Shown here: one piece after another, positions 46,766 through 56,257 of the stretch | How the letters are laid out: every line of letters starts with the position of its first letter | How positions within the stretch are numbered: the stretch's first letter is position 1 | Source of the DNA: Halomonas sp. 1513 | Lineage (GTDB): Bacteria > Pseudomonadota > Gammaproteobacteria > Pseudomonadales > Halomonadaceae | Assembly: GCA_001971685.1 (NCBI GenBank) | Contig: CP019326.1 | Coordinates: 558,001 to 622,000 of the forward strand | Length of the DNA: 64,000 nt | Reading direction: 5' to 3' | The notes under the pieces: generated by a model | Told to the model about the DNA's origin: nothing | Databases searched by the model: none | The model's input: only the letters and a program-made list of their open reading frames with translations | Made by a program: the position numbers and the translations under genes

Positions 46766-48034
46766 ATGTTGATCATCGCGCAACACGGTGAAATCTTCAT
46801 CATTCTGGCGTGTGCCTTCGGTTTCTTCATGGCCTGGGGCGTGGGCGCCAACGATGTCGCCAATGCCATGGGCACCTCGGTGGGCTCCAAGGCGATCACC
46901 ATCAAGCAGGCGATCATCATCGCCGTGATCTTCGAATTTCTCGGCGCCTGGCTGGCCGGCGGCGAGGTCACTTCCACCATTCGCGGCGGGATGATCGATC
47001 CCGACCTGCTCGACGGTAACCCCGAGCTGCTGGTCTACGGCATGCTCTCGGCGCTGCTGGCCGCGGCGATCTGGTTGATGATCGCCTCGGCGCGCGGCTG
47101 GCCGGTGTCGACCACCCACTCCATCGTCGGCGCCATCGTCGGTTTCGGCGCCGTGGGGCTGGGGGTGGAGGCGGTGGCCTGGGGGCAGGTGGGCACCATC
47201 GCCTCGAGCTGGGTGGTGTCGCCGCTGCTGGCCGGCAGCATCGCCTTCATGCTGTTCAAGACCGTGCAGTACCTGATCTTCGAGGCCAAGGATCCTTTCG
47301 CCGCGGCGCGTCGCTACGTGCCGATGTACGCCTTCCTGGTCGGCTTCGTGGTCGCCATGGTGACCCTGACCAAGGGCCTGACCCACGTTGGGCTCGACCT
47401 CAGCTTCGGCCAGAGTCTGCTGTTTTCGACGCTGTTCGGCTTGATCGTCGCAGGACTCGGTGTGCTGCTCGAGCGGCGCGTCAGTGCGTTGCCCCTGCCC
47501 GCCGACGACCACTTCGGCTATGCCGGCGTGGAGCGGGTGTTCGGCGTGCTGATGATCTTCACCGCCTGTGCCATGGCGTTTGCCCACGGCTCCAACGACG
47601 TCGCCAACGCGGTCGGCCCGCTGGCCGCGGTGATCAGCGTGGTACAGAGCGACGGCGTCATCGACAGCGCCGCCCTGGTGCCCTGGTGGGTGCTGATCCT
47701 GGGCGGCGGCGGCATCGTCTTCGGGCTGGTCACCTACGGCCACAAGGTAATCGCCACCGTGGGCACCGGTATCACCGAACTGACCCCCAGCCGCGGGTTC
47801 GCCGCGACCCTGGCGGCGGCTACCACCGTGGTGCTGGCCTCGGGCACCGGCTTGCCGATCTCCACCACCCATACCCTGGTGGGCGCCGTGCTGGGCGTGG
47901 GCCTGGCACGCGGCATCGCGGCGCTCAACCTGCGCGTGATCGGCACCATCGTGATGTCGTGGTTGATCACCCTGCCGGCCGGCGCCGGCCTGGCGATCAT
48001 GTTCTTCTTCATGTTCAAGGGGATCTTTGGCTAG
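46766..48034 (+). CDS. Inorganic phosphate transporter, Pit family
   Basis: 422-aa polytopic membrane protein. The duplicated Pit signature is present twice: GANDVANAMGTSVGS (~residues 28-42) and GSNDVANAVGPLAAV (~275-289). A P-S-T-T-H pair (WPVSTTHSIVGA, LPISTTHTLVGA) also repeats. Low-affinity symporter, H+- or, in halophiles possibly, Na+-coupled. Co-operonic with the DUF47 gene. Confidence 0.93.
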   Translation: MLIIAQHGEIFIILACAFGFFMAWGVGANDVANAMGTSVGSKAITIKQAIIIAVIFEFLGAWLAGGEVTSTIRGGMIDPDLLDGNPELLVYGMLSALLAAAIWLMIASARGWPVSTTHSIVGAIVGFGAVGLGVEAVAWGQVGTIASSWVVSPLLAGSIAFMLFKTVQYLIFEAKDPFAAARRYVPMYAFLVGFVVAMVTLTKGLTHVGLDLSFGQSLLFSTLFGLIVAGLGVLLERRVSALPLPADDHFGYAGVERVFGVLMIFTACAMAFAHGSNDVANAVGPLAAVISVVQSDGVIDSAALVPWWVLILGGGGIVFGLVTYGHKVIATVGTGITELTPSRGFAATLAAATTVVLASGTGLPISTTHTLVGAVLGVGLARGIAALNLRVIGTIVMSWLITLPAGAGLAIMFFFMFKGIFG

Positions 48035-48178
48035 CGCCAAGCGTAAGCTGACGGCCCGCACTCGCTGCGGGCCGCTGCGTCTCTGGCATACCTGGTGGGC
48101 GGTGGTGCCGCGCGTTTGGCGGCTCTGCTATCATCGAGCCGTAACCCTTTCCATTCCTCTGCTGCCGGAGCGCGGCCC

Positions 48179-49492
48179 TTGAACACTCGCTTTCCCTTCG
48201 TCGACTGGTTCCGCAATTCCTCGCCGTATATCAATGCGCACCGCGGGCGAACCTTCGTGATCCTGATCGAAGGCGAGGCCATGGCGCAGGGGCGAGGCGA
48301 ACAGCTGATCCAGGACCTGGCGCTGCTGCACACCCTGGGGGTGCGGCTGGTGGTGGTGTTCGGCATTCGGCCCCAGGTGAATGCCGCCCTCGAAGCCGCG
48401 GGCGTTACCCCCACCCGCCACGACGGCCGCTGGATCGCCGACGCTGCGATCATGGCCTGCGTCGAGCGGGTCGCCGCCGAGCAGCGGCTGTGGCTGGAGG
48501 CGCGCCTTTCGCTTGGGCTGCCCAACACCCCGCTGCACGGCGTCGAGCTGACCGCGGTGTCCGGCAATCTGGTGATGGCCAAGCCGCTGGGGGTGCGCGA
48601 GGGGGTCGACTACGACCACAGCGGCGAGGTGCGCCGGGTGCGCGCCTCGGCGGTCCAGGCACTGCTCGAGCAGGGCGCGCTGGTGCTGCTGCCGCCGCTG
48701 GGCTTCTCGAGCACCGGCGAGGTCTTCGACCTGGATGCCTCGGAGGTCGCCCAGCAGGCCGCGGTGGCGCTCAAGGCCGACAAGCTGATCCTGCTTGGCG
48801 AGGCCGATGGCCTGCACGACGAGAGCGGTGCCCTGCAGCGCCAGCTGACCCCCGGCGAAGCGGAGCCGCTGCGCCACCGTTCGCCGCCGGGCAGCGAGCT
48901 GGATCGTCACCTGGCGGCGGCCTGCGGTGCGGCGCGTTTCGGCGTGGCACGCACCCATCTGCTGTCGTGGCACGATCACGACGCCTTGCTCGGCGAGTTG
49001 TTCACCCGCGACGGCGTCGGCACCATGATCACCCAGCACCGCTATGAGCAGCTGCGCGCCGCCCAGCTGGGCGATATCGCCGGCCTGCTCGAGCTGCTCG
49101 AGCCCCTCGAGCGGCGCGGGATGCTGGTGGCCCGCTCCCGCGAGCGCCTCGAGCACGAGATCGACGACTACCTGGTGATCGAGCGCGACGGCATGATCAT
49201 CGGCTGTGCGGCGCTGCACGCCTTCCCCGAGGCAGAGATGGCCGAGCTGGCCTGCGTGGCGGTGCACGACGACTATCGGCGCGGCGCGCGGGGCGGGCTG
49301 CTGCTGGCCGAGACCGAGCGCCGCGCCCGGCGCCAGGGGCTGACCTCGCTGTTCGCCCTGACCACCCACACCACCCACTGGTTCTTCGAGCACGGCTTCC
49401 ACCTGGCCGAGCTCAGCGAGCTGCCGAACCTCAAGCGCGACGCCTACAATCACGCGCGCAAGTCCAAGATCCTGCTCAAGCAGTTGGTCTAG
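48179..49492 (+). CDS. argA: N-acetylglutamate synthase ArgA
   Basis: First step of arginine synthesis. 437 aa: N-terminal amino-acid-kinase-like regulatory domain (FRNSSPYINAHRGRTFVI, LGVRLVVVFGIRPQVN) and C-terminal GNAT acetyltransferase domain (~290-437, ACVAVHDDYRRGARGGLLL). The start is an unusual TTG at 48179, chosen because GGAG lies 8 nt upstream and the sequence after it aligns with E. coli ArgA (SVPYINTHRGKTFVI). An in-frame ATG at 48095 would add unrelated residues. Confidence 0.92.
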   Translation: MNTRFPFVDWFRNSSPYINAHRGRTFVILIEGEAMAQGRGEQLIQDLALLHTLGVRLVVVFGIRPQVNAALEAAGVTPTRHDGRWIADAAIMACVERVAAEQRLWLEARLSLGLPNTPLHGVELTAVSGNLVMAKPLGVREGVDYDHSGEVRRVRASAVQALLEQGALVLLPPLGFSSTGEVFDLDASEVAQQAAVALKADKLILLGEADGLHDESGALQRQLTPGEAEPLRHRSPPGSELDRHLAAACGAARFGVARTHLLSWHDHDALLGELFTRDGVGTMITQHRYEQLRAAQLGDIAGLLELLEPLERRGMLVARSRERLEHEIDDYLVIERDGMIIGCAALHAFPEAEMAELACVAVHDDYRRGARGGLLLAETERRARRQGLTSLFALTTHTTHWFFEHGFHLAELSELPNLKRDAYNHARKSKILLKQLV

Positions 49493-49727
49493 CCGGCGGG
49501 CCGGCCTGTCGCAAAAGTGCGGCAGGTCGGCTTGGGGTGTCGCCAGACAGCAACTGTTTAAGATGCTGATTTTATTAGAGTACTTTCTCTTCCGCATATT
49601 GCTGTTGCCGGATGGCGACATAAATGCCGGTATTTTCCCTCGATTCGACGCTTTTTCCCGCCCCGGCGCGGGTTGGCACATTTTGCATGAATTTAACTAT
49701 TTGATTTTAAAAGAACATTGCGACTAT
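49493..49727. other. AT-rich intergenic region upstream of sigma-54 promoter
   Basis: After argA there is a hairpin (CCTGTCGC/GCGGCAGG type, ~49505-49526) without a T-run, then ~170 bp (49555-49727) unusually rich in A/T for this genome. Several TGTC/GACA half-sites are visible (49507, 49538, 49546, 49617); GlrR of E. coli binds TGTC-N10-GACA upstream of glmY. One pair, TGTC-N10-GGCA at 49507-49524, has the right spacing with one mismatch. The region is best read as upstream regulatory DNA for the promoter at 49728. A 62-codon frame here has no RBS and is not called. Confidence 0.4.
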
Positions 49728-49743
49728 TGGCACGGTCATCGCA
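49728..49743 (+). promoter_or_regulatory. Sigma-54 (RpoN) promoter
   Basis: TGGCACG-GTCA-TCGCA fits the RpoN consensus TGGCACG-N4-TTGCW with one mismatch and keeps the essential GG-N10-GC spacing. The predicted start is ~12 nt after the -12 GC, at about 49754. That is exactly where the first stem of the candidate RNA (CGAGCAAG) begins. The downstream genes encode the sigma-54 activator GlrR and its kinase. Confidence 0.65.
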
Positions 49744-49751
49744 ATGTATAG

Positions 49752-50114
49752 GGCGAGCAAGGGAAACGGATCAATACGGCTCGATCCGCTTCCCAGGCCG
49801 GATCAGCAGGGCAAGGATCACCACCCTGTGCCACTTGCTCGACTGGACCGGTCAGCGTCTGCTCCACGCGATGTGTGACTAAGGTTGCGATGAGACGGGT
49901 GCCGCCAATTAGGCAAGGAGTGGCACCGTAAGGGCAAGGATGCCCCGGCATGGATGCCTCATCCCCTTCGGGGGATCGAATTCAGGATCACGCCGCAACG
50001 AGCGGCGCGTTAGAGATGAAGCCGAGTGGCATGCCACTCGCAGTGCATGTACCTCAATCTCTACCCCTTCAGTTCCCTGCGTACTTGGGCCGGCTCTGCC
50101 GGCCCTCTTTTTTT
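49752..50114 (+). ncRNA. Candidate ~360-nt structured RNA with GGA-tetraloop hairpins (CsrB/GlmY-like)
   Basis: The 5' domain folds as a three-way junction. P1 is CGAGCAAG (49754-49761) with CTTGCTCG (49834-49841). P2 pairs 49762-49772 with 49783-49793, with one mismatch. P3 is CAGGG/CCCTG (49807-49828) with AAGGAT in its loop. Two adjacent hairpins then present GGA in tetraloops: GGGCA-AGGA-TGCCC (49932-49945) and GGCA-TGGA-TGCC (49947-49958). Ten GGA triplets lie between 49762 and 49987, and GCAAGGA occurs three times. A palindrome (GAGTGGCATGCCACTC) sits within TAGAGAT/ATCTCTA pairs (50011-50062), and a strong terminator closes the unit. GGA in hairpin loops is the mark of CsrA-binding RNAs; the position upstream of glrK is that of glmY. 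No coding frame explains it. Fold deduced by eye. Confidence 0.55.
50087..50114 (+). terminator. Rho-independent terminator of the candidate RNA
   Basis: GGGCCGGC (50087-50094), loop TCT, GCCGGCCC (50098-50105), then TCTTTTTTT. A very strong intrinsic terminator, ending 86 nt before the glrK start. No annotated gene ends just upstream of it, which independently argues for a transcript in this gap. Confidence 0.9.
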
Positions 50115-50200
50115 GCTCGACGGTACCAACAGACAATTCTGTTATCCTGTGTGGAACAGCCATGACGCCGCCTCTTTTCCTTTTACATAGAACTCTGGTC

Positions 50201-51709
50201 ATGACCACTCAGGTCTCGCGCCGCTGGCGCCCCCGCTCGCTGCTGCAGCTGGTGCTGCTAGCCTTCATCGTAGTGATGCTGCCGCTCGGCGTGCTGATGT
50301 TTCAGGCCGGGCAGGCGCTCTCCGAACTCACCCGCCTGGCCGACGTCAGCGCTCGCCAGGCGGTGGAGGAAACTCGCCGAGCCCGCGAGCTCTCCAGCCT
50401 GGCGCTGGAGATGGAGCGCAGCGCGCGCCAGTACGCGGTGATCGAGCAGGAGGGGCTGATGGAGATCTATCTCGAGCGCGTCGACGAGTTCGGCGAGCTG
50501 CTCGACCAGCATCGCCGCCTGCTGCCCGACGACCCGCATATGCTGGCGCTGCTCGACCAGCTGTCGCTGCTGCGCAGCATGCCCGACCTGCCCATCGAGG
50601 AGTTCCGCGAGGAGCTGTTCGCCTTCGTGCCTTTCGCCGCCAATACCGAGGCGGTGCGCCGCGCCACCAATCGCCACATCGACAGCCGGATCGACACCAT
50701 CCGCGAGCAGGCCAGCAGCGTGCAGACTCAGCTGTGGCTGCAGACCGCGGCGCTGGTCTCGGCAAGCCTAGTGCTGATGCTGCTCTTCACCTGGCTGATC
50801 ATCCGACCGATTCGGCAGCTCGAGCGGCGCATCCTGGGGCTCGGCAACAGCGGCACGGCAGCGCCGGCCAAGACCATCCAGGGGCCGGCGGAGCTGGTCA
50901 GCCTCGGCGACCGCCTGGATTGGCTGTCATCGCGTCTCAACGAGCTGGAAGCCCAGAAGCAGCAGTTCCTGCGCCACATGTCCCACGAGCTCAAGACGCC
51001 GCTGGCCAGCGTGCGCGAGGGCACTGCGCTGCTCAGCGACGGCGTGGCCGGTGAGATCACCTCGCGCCAGAAAGAGATTCTCGAGCTGATCGACAGCAGC
51101 GGCAAGGAGCTGCAGACCCTGATCGAGCAGTTGCTCGACTATAATTTGTTGCAGCACGACAAGGGCGCCAGCGTGGTGCGTTTCGATCTCGCCACCGTGG
51201 TCAAGGAGCTGCTGGCCAAGCATCAGCTGGCCCTCGAACACAAGGAGATGCGCGTCGAGTGGTTCGACAAGCCCCTCGACTGGCAGGCTGATCGCGTTGC
51301 CACCGGGCGCATTCTCGACAATCTACTGTCTAATGCCATTGCCTATGGAGAAGACGGCGGTGAGCTGGCGATCCGTGCCTGGACCCGCGGCGAGCGGCTG
51401 TTCGTCGAGGTGGCCAATAGCGGCGAGCCGATCGCCGAGGAGGACCGTCCACGGCTGTTCGAGGCCTTCTACCAAGGCCGCGCCCGGCGCAAGGGCCCGC
51501 TCAAGGGCTCTGGCATCGGCCTGTCGGTGGCTGCCGACTGCGCCCGCGCCCAGCACGGCGAGCTGATGCTGGTCGAAGATAGCCAGCTGCCGGTCTGTTT
51601 TCGCCTGGTCCTGCCTTGGGCAGACACCGTCAGCGGCGGGCAGGAGACACACAAGGCACCTTTGATGCTGCCCAAAGAGATGGCGAGCCATCATGTAAGG
51701 AACGACTGA
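50201..51709 (+). CDS. glrK: Sensor histidine kinase GlrK (QseE)
   Basis: Membrane kinase, 502 aa. First helix ~15-38 (LLQLVLLAFIVVMLPLGVLMF), periplasmic domain ~40-185, second helix ~186-206, HAMP, then the H-box RHMSHELKTPLASVREG with phospho-acceptor H262, and the ATPase N (LDNLLSNAIAYG) and G (GSGIGLSVA) boxes. Sequence and order match E. coli GlrK-QseG-GlrR, which controls the sRNA gene glmY. The start at 50201 (MTTQVSRRWRPRSLLQLV) aligns with E. coli; an ATG at 50162 is possible. Confidence 0.92.
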   Translation: MTTQVSRRWRPRSLLQLVLLAFIVVMLPLGVLMFQAGQALSELTRLADVSARQAVEETRRARELSSLALEMERSARQYAVIEQEGLMEIYLERVDEFGELLDQHRRLLPDDPHMLALLDQLSLLRSMPDLPIEEFREELFAFVPFAANTEAVRRATNRHIDSRIDTIREQASSVQTQLWLQTAALVSASLVLMLLFTWLIIRPIRQLERRILGLGNSGTAAPAKTIQGPAELVSLGDRLDWLSSRLNELEAQKQQFLRHMSHELKTPLASVREGTALLSDGVAGEITSRQKEILELIDSSGKELQTLIEQLLDYNLLQHDKGASVVRFDLATVVKELLAKHQLALEHKEMRVEWFDKPLDWQADRVATGRILDNLLSNAIAYGEDGGELAIRAWTRGERLFVEVANSGEPIAEEDRPRLFEAFYQGRARRKGPLKGSGIGLSVAADCARAQHGELMLVEDSQLPVCFRLVLPWADTVSGGQETHKAPLMLPKEMASHHVRND

Positions 51710-51712
51710 ACC

Positions 51713-52249
51713 ATGAACTATCGAACACTGCTGTCACTCGCCACGGCGATGCTGCTGGTGGGATGTGAAGCGTTTCCTGCCATGCAGCAGAGCGAGGTGG
51801 AGCCTGAGCCGGAGCTGCCCACCCAGTGCGATGAGCCGATCCCGACCCTGGTCGAGAGCACCTGCCTGGTAGACGCCTGGGTGGCCTACGGCCTGGCCTC
51901 GCAGCGCGCCGACCGCGAGTGGCGGGATGAGCATCTCGAGCAGCTGGAAGGCAGCACCCCCGAGCAGCACCTGCAGCGCGCGGTGGTGCTGGCCTGGGGC
52001 AGCGAACGCCAATGGAGCCAGGCCGCCGAGCTGCTGGACGAGGATCTGCATGCCGCGCCCAGCGACCTGCAGCCGCTGCTGCGCTACTGGCTCAACGAAC
52101 TGGAGGGGCGACGCTCACTGGCCAACCGGCTCGAGCGCAGCGAAAGCGAGCGCCGCAGCCTGGTTGAGCAGAACGAGTCGCTGGCCGAGAAGCTCGATGC
52201 ACTGACCGATATCGAGCAGAGCATCAACCTGCGCCAGTACTCGCCCTGA
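51713..52249 (+). CDS. qseG: QseG-like outer-membrane lipoprotein
   Basis: 178 aa. Lipobox LLVGC (cysteine at residue 18) after a short signal peptide. The mature part is acidic, with conserved CDEPIPTLVESTCLVDAWVAYGLASQRAD-like spacing of two cysteines and helices (LRYWLNELEGRRSLANRLERSESERR). Between glrK and glrR, as in enterobacteria, where QseG interacts with the kinase. Confidence 0.85.
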   Translation: MNYRTLLSLATAMLLVGCEAFPAMQQSEVEPEPELPTQCDEPIPTLVESTCLVDAWVAYGLASQRADREWRDEHLEQLEGSTPEQHLQRAVVLAWGSERQWSQAAELLDEDLHAAPSDLQPLLRYWLNELEGRRSLANRLERSESERRSLVEQNESLAEKLDALTDIEQSINLRQYSP

Positions 52250-52283
52250 GACCCGCAATACCGACGAGACGAGGGAGTGAATC

Positions 52284-53666
<1,383 letters not shown>

Positions 53667-55022
53667 CTACTCCTCCAGGCGCCGCGTGACCTCGACCGCA
53701 AGGCGCCCCTCGCCGAGCCGGGTGGTGAGCGCCTGGCCGGGTTGGGCGTCGGCGGCGCGCCGCACCACCTGCCCCTGTTCGTCCTCCACGATGGCATAGC
53801 CGCGGCCCAGCACCGCCAGCGGGCTGACCGCCTGCAGCTCGCGGGCCAGGGCCTCGAGGCGGCTGCGCTGGCGCTCCAGCTGGCGCGGCATGACGGCGAA
53901 CAGCCGCTCGCTGGCCTGGCGCTTGCGCAGCTCGGCCTGGCGCAGCAGGCCGGCCGGGTCGATGCCGTTGAGCCGCGCCTGCAGGTGCTGCTGGCGCTGG
54001 CGGCCGTGGTCGAGGCGCGCACGCATGGCGCGCTGCAGGCGCGTCTCCAGCTGGGCCAGGTGCTGGCGCTGCTGGGCCAGCCGCTCGCCGGGGTGGCGCA
54101 GCCGCGCACGCAGATGGTCGAGGCGCTGAGCCTCGCGCTGCAGGCGCACCTGCTGGGCCTGTGCCAGCCGCCGGCCGGCGAGGCTCAGCCGCCGGCGCAG
54201 GTCGGCCTGGTCGGGTACCAGCATCTCGGCGGCGGCGGAGGGGGTAGGGGCTCGGGCGTCGGCGGCGAAGTCGCTGAGGCCGCTGTCGACCTCGTGGCCC
54301 ACCGCCGACATCACCGGCAGTCGCGAGTGGAAGATCGCCCGCGCCAGGTGCTCGTCGTTGAAGGCCCACAGGTCCTCGAGGCTGCCGCCGCCGCGGGTGA
54401 TCAGCAGCGCATCGCGCGTCGGATCGAAGCGCCCGCCGGGCTGGCTCTGGCGGTTGAGCAGCGCCAGGGCGCGGATCATCGCCGGCGCCGCTTCGCGGCC
54501 CTGCACCGGCACCGGCACGATATCGACCTCCACCAGCGGCCAGCGTGCCCGGAGGACCGCCAGCACGTCGCGGATCGCCGCGCCGCTGGGCGAGGTCATC
54601 ACCAGCAGCCGGCGCGGCGGGAAGGGCAGGGCGCGGGCGTTGGCGAACACGCCCTCGGCGGCGAGCTGATGCTTGAGACGCTCCAGGGCGGCGAGCAGGT
54701 CGCCGGCGCCGGCCGCCTGCACGGCGTCGACGATCATCTGAAAGTCGCCGCGCGGTTCGAACAGCGACACCTTGCCGCGCAGCTTGACCCGGTCGCCGTT
54801 GTTGAGCGGCGCGGCGACGAACCTCGAGCGGTTGCGGAACAGCGCGCAGCGCAGCTGGGCGCGCTCATCCTTGAGGGTGAAGTAGACGTGGCCCGAGGCG
54901 GGCCGCGAGACCCCGGACAGCTCGCCCTCCACCCAGCAGTCGCCGAAGTCGCCCTCCAGCAGCAGGCGGGCGCGGCGGTTGAGGTCGCTGACGGAAAGGG
55001 TAGGGGGTTCAGATGGCGGCAT
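53667..55022 (-). CDS. xseA: Exodeoxyribonuclease VII large subunit
   Basis: 451 aa. N-terminal OB fold (SVSDLNRRARLLLEGDFGDCWVEGELSG), catalytic core with DALLITRGGGSLEDLWAFNDE (~235-255) and VGHEVDSGLSDFAADARAPTPSAAAEM (~274-300), then a long coiled coil. Degrades single-stranded DNA with XseB. The start at 55022 aligns with family members; longer in-frame alternatives run into the upstream hairpin. Confidence 0.94.
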   Translation of the reverse strand: MPPSEPPTLSVSDLNRRARLLLEGDFGDCWVEGELSGVSRPASGHVYFTLKDERAQLRCALFRNRSRFVAAPLNNGDRVKLRGKVSLFEPRGDFQMIVDAVQAAGAGDLLAALERLKHQLAAEGVFANARALPFPPRRLLVMTSPSGAAIRDVLAVLRARWPLVEVDIVPVPVQGREAAPAMIRALALLNRQSQPGGRFDPTRDALLITRGGGSLEDLWAFNDEHLARAIFHSRLPVMSAVGHEVDSGLSDFAADARAPTPSAAAEMLVPDQADLRRRLSLAGRRLAQAQQVRLQREAQRLDHLRARLRHPGERLAQQRQHLAQLETRLQRAMRARLDHGRQRQQHLQARLNGIDPAGLLRQAELRKRQASERLFAVMPRQLERQRSRLEALARELQAVSPLAVLGRGYAIVEDEQGQVVRRAADAQPGQALTTRLGEGRLAVEVTRRLEE

Positions 55023-55079
55023 GCTGGCACGGTCCTGATGAAGCAGTGGCATCACTTTAGCATGGCCGCATAGCCGACA

Positions 55080-55112
55080 AGAAAAGGCGCCGAGCCCAAG
55101 CGGCCCGGCGCC
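55080..55112 (-). terminator. Terminator of the PRC-barrel gene
   Basis: On the minus strand GGCGCCG...CGGCGCC is followed by TTTTC. It lies between the PRC-barrel stop (55165) and the xseA start (55022). Confidence 0.75.
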
Positions 55113-55164
55113 ATCCATGTCATGCGTTTACGTTAAGAGAGGGGTAGCTAGCTACCCGAGGCGA

Positions 55165-55764
55165 TCATTCAAAATCGTCCTCGATATCCTCATCGGTGTA
55201 CTCGGCATCGTCGTCATCGCGGTCACGGTCATCGCGGTCACGATCACCATTGCGGTCGCGGTCTTCGTCCATCATGCCGTCGCCGTCGCCCACTGTGCCG
55301 GTGCCGGTGGTCTGCCAGACGCTTTCGCGGTCGCCGTGCTCCTGAGCGCGACGGTCGCGCTCGCTGGAGAACCACTGCTCCTCATATTCGGGGAAGTTCT
55401 GCAGCTCGTCCTCGCTGGCATCGACCAGGATGCGGTGCGACACGCTGTCGCCGTCACGATGCGTTTCCATGCTGAAATGCTCGACGCCGACCACCACGTC
55501 GTCACCGCCGATGCCCCAGAAGCCGCCGGCGCTGACGATAACGGCGGTCACCCTGCCTTCATCGTCCAGCAGCAGGTTTTCGACGTTGCCGACTTCCTCG
55601 TCGGGATCGCTGGCGTGATAGACATCGGCGCCGATGATGTCATTCGCGGAGTAAAGGCCTTGGGCGGCCGTGGTGTCGTCCTGAGCCATCGCCTGCGAGC
55701 CGAAAGCGAGGCTAGCGGCTATGGTTGCGACTGCGATGGTGAGTGTGTGCTTTTGCATGTTCAA
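55165..55764 (-). CDS. Secreted PRC-barrel domain protein with acidic tail
   Basis: 199 aa. Signal peptide ~1-27 (cleavage near SQAMAQ|DD). A PRC-barrel (~35-130) follows with LYSANDIIGADVY, EEVGNVENLLLDDEGRVTAVIVSAGGFWGIGGDDVVV. The last ~55 residues are almost only D, R, N, E and G repeats (DRDRDDRDRDDDD). Periplasmic PRC-barrel proteins of this kind are common in halotolerant bacteria and are linked to stress; function unproven. A good RBS (AAGGAGA) precedes the start. Confidence 0.85.
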   Translation of the reverse strand: MNMQKHTLTIAVATIAASLAFGSQAMAQDDTTAAQGLYSANDIIGADVYHASDPDEEVGNVENLLLDDEGRVTAVIVSAGGFWGIGGDDVVVGVEHFSMETHRDGDSVSHRILVDASEDELQNFPEYEEQWFSSERDRRAQEHGDRESVWQTTGTGTVGDGDGMMDEDRDRNGDRDRDDRDRDDDDAEYTDEDIEDDFE

Positions 55765-55873
55765 TCTCCTTAGATCTTTCCTTAGACTTCGGATCTTGCC
55801 TTGCAGTGATGGACCGGCTCTCGACGCGCGATCTCGATAGCTCGGTCAGAATCCCTGACTCGGAGCCGTTGAC

Positions 55874-56071
55874 TTAGAGCCCTTTGGCCCATTCGTCGGC
55901 CTGGCGTTCCGCTTCCTCGCGCTCCAGGCCATACTTCTTCTGTATCTTGCCGACCAGCTGGTCCTTCTTGCCGCCGATCTGATCGAGCTCGTCGTCGGTA
56001 ATTTCACCCCAGCTGCTGCGGGCCTTGCCTTTCACTTCCTTCCACTGACCTTCAACCTGGTCCCAGTTCAT
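55874..56071 (-). CDS. CsbD family stress protein
   Basis: 65 aa. MNWDQVEGQWKEVKGKA, WGEITDDELDQIGGKKDQLVGKIQKKYG is the CsbD pattern (E. coli YjbJ). A small, very hydrophilic, probably intrinsically disordered stress-induced protein. Upstream of, and same strand as, the PRC-barrel gene (109-nt gap). Confidence 0.93.
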   Translation of the reverse strand: MNWDQVEGQWKEVKGKARSSWGEITDDELDQIGGKKDQLVGKIQKKYGLEREEAERQADEWAKGL

Positions 56072-56169
56072 CTCGTCACTCCTGTCCTTGAGTGGGTGTG
56101 GTAACGCTCCTTTACTCTAGTTCACGCCTTGATACACGCAAGTGAAAACGCTGCACGCCGACACCTTCA

Positions 56170-56199
56170 TTGCCCCACCCCGAGCCGACCCGCTATAAT
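56170..56199 (+). promoter_or_regulatory. Sigma-70 promoter of guaB(A)
   Basis: TTGCCC (56170-56175), 18 nt, TATAAT (56194-56199, perfect -10). Predicted start near 56206, leaving a ~50-nt leader before guaB. No PurR-like palindrome was recognised. Confidence 0.65.
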
Positions 56200-56257
56200 G
56201 CGCGATTAACTTTTTCCTCGCCCCACTTCCCATCTGCTCAAAATGGGTGTTGCCGCT

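Noticed and set aside
49672-49689. Second sigma-54-like sequence TTGGCACATTTTGCA
   Set aside because: The GG to GC spacing is 8 instead of 10 nt, which RpoN does not tolerate. The site at 49728 has the right spacing.
49563-49751. 62-codon frame in the AT-rich region after argA
   Set aside because: No Shine-Dalgarno sequence, no family resemblance, and it runs through the sigma-54 promoter. Better read as regulatory DNA.
49752-50114. Housekeeping structured RNAs (RNase P, tmRNA, 6S, SRP RNA) as identity of the intergenic RNA
   Set aside because: The conserved motifs of these RNAs are absent and there is no encoded CCA end. Promoter type and position also disagree.
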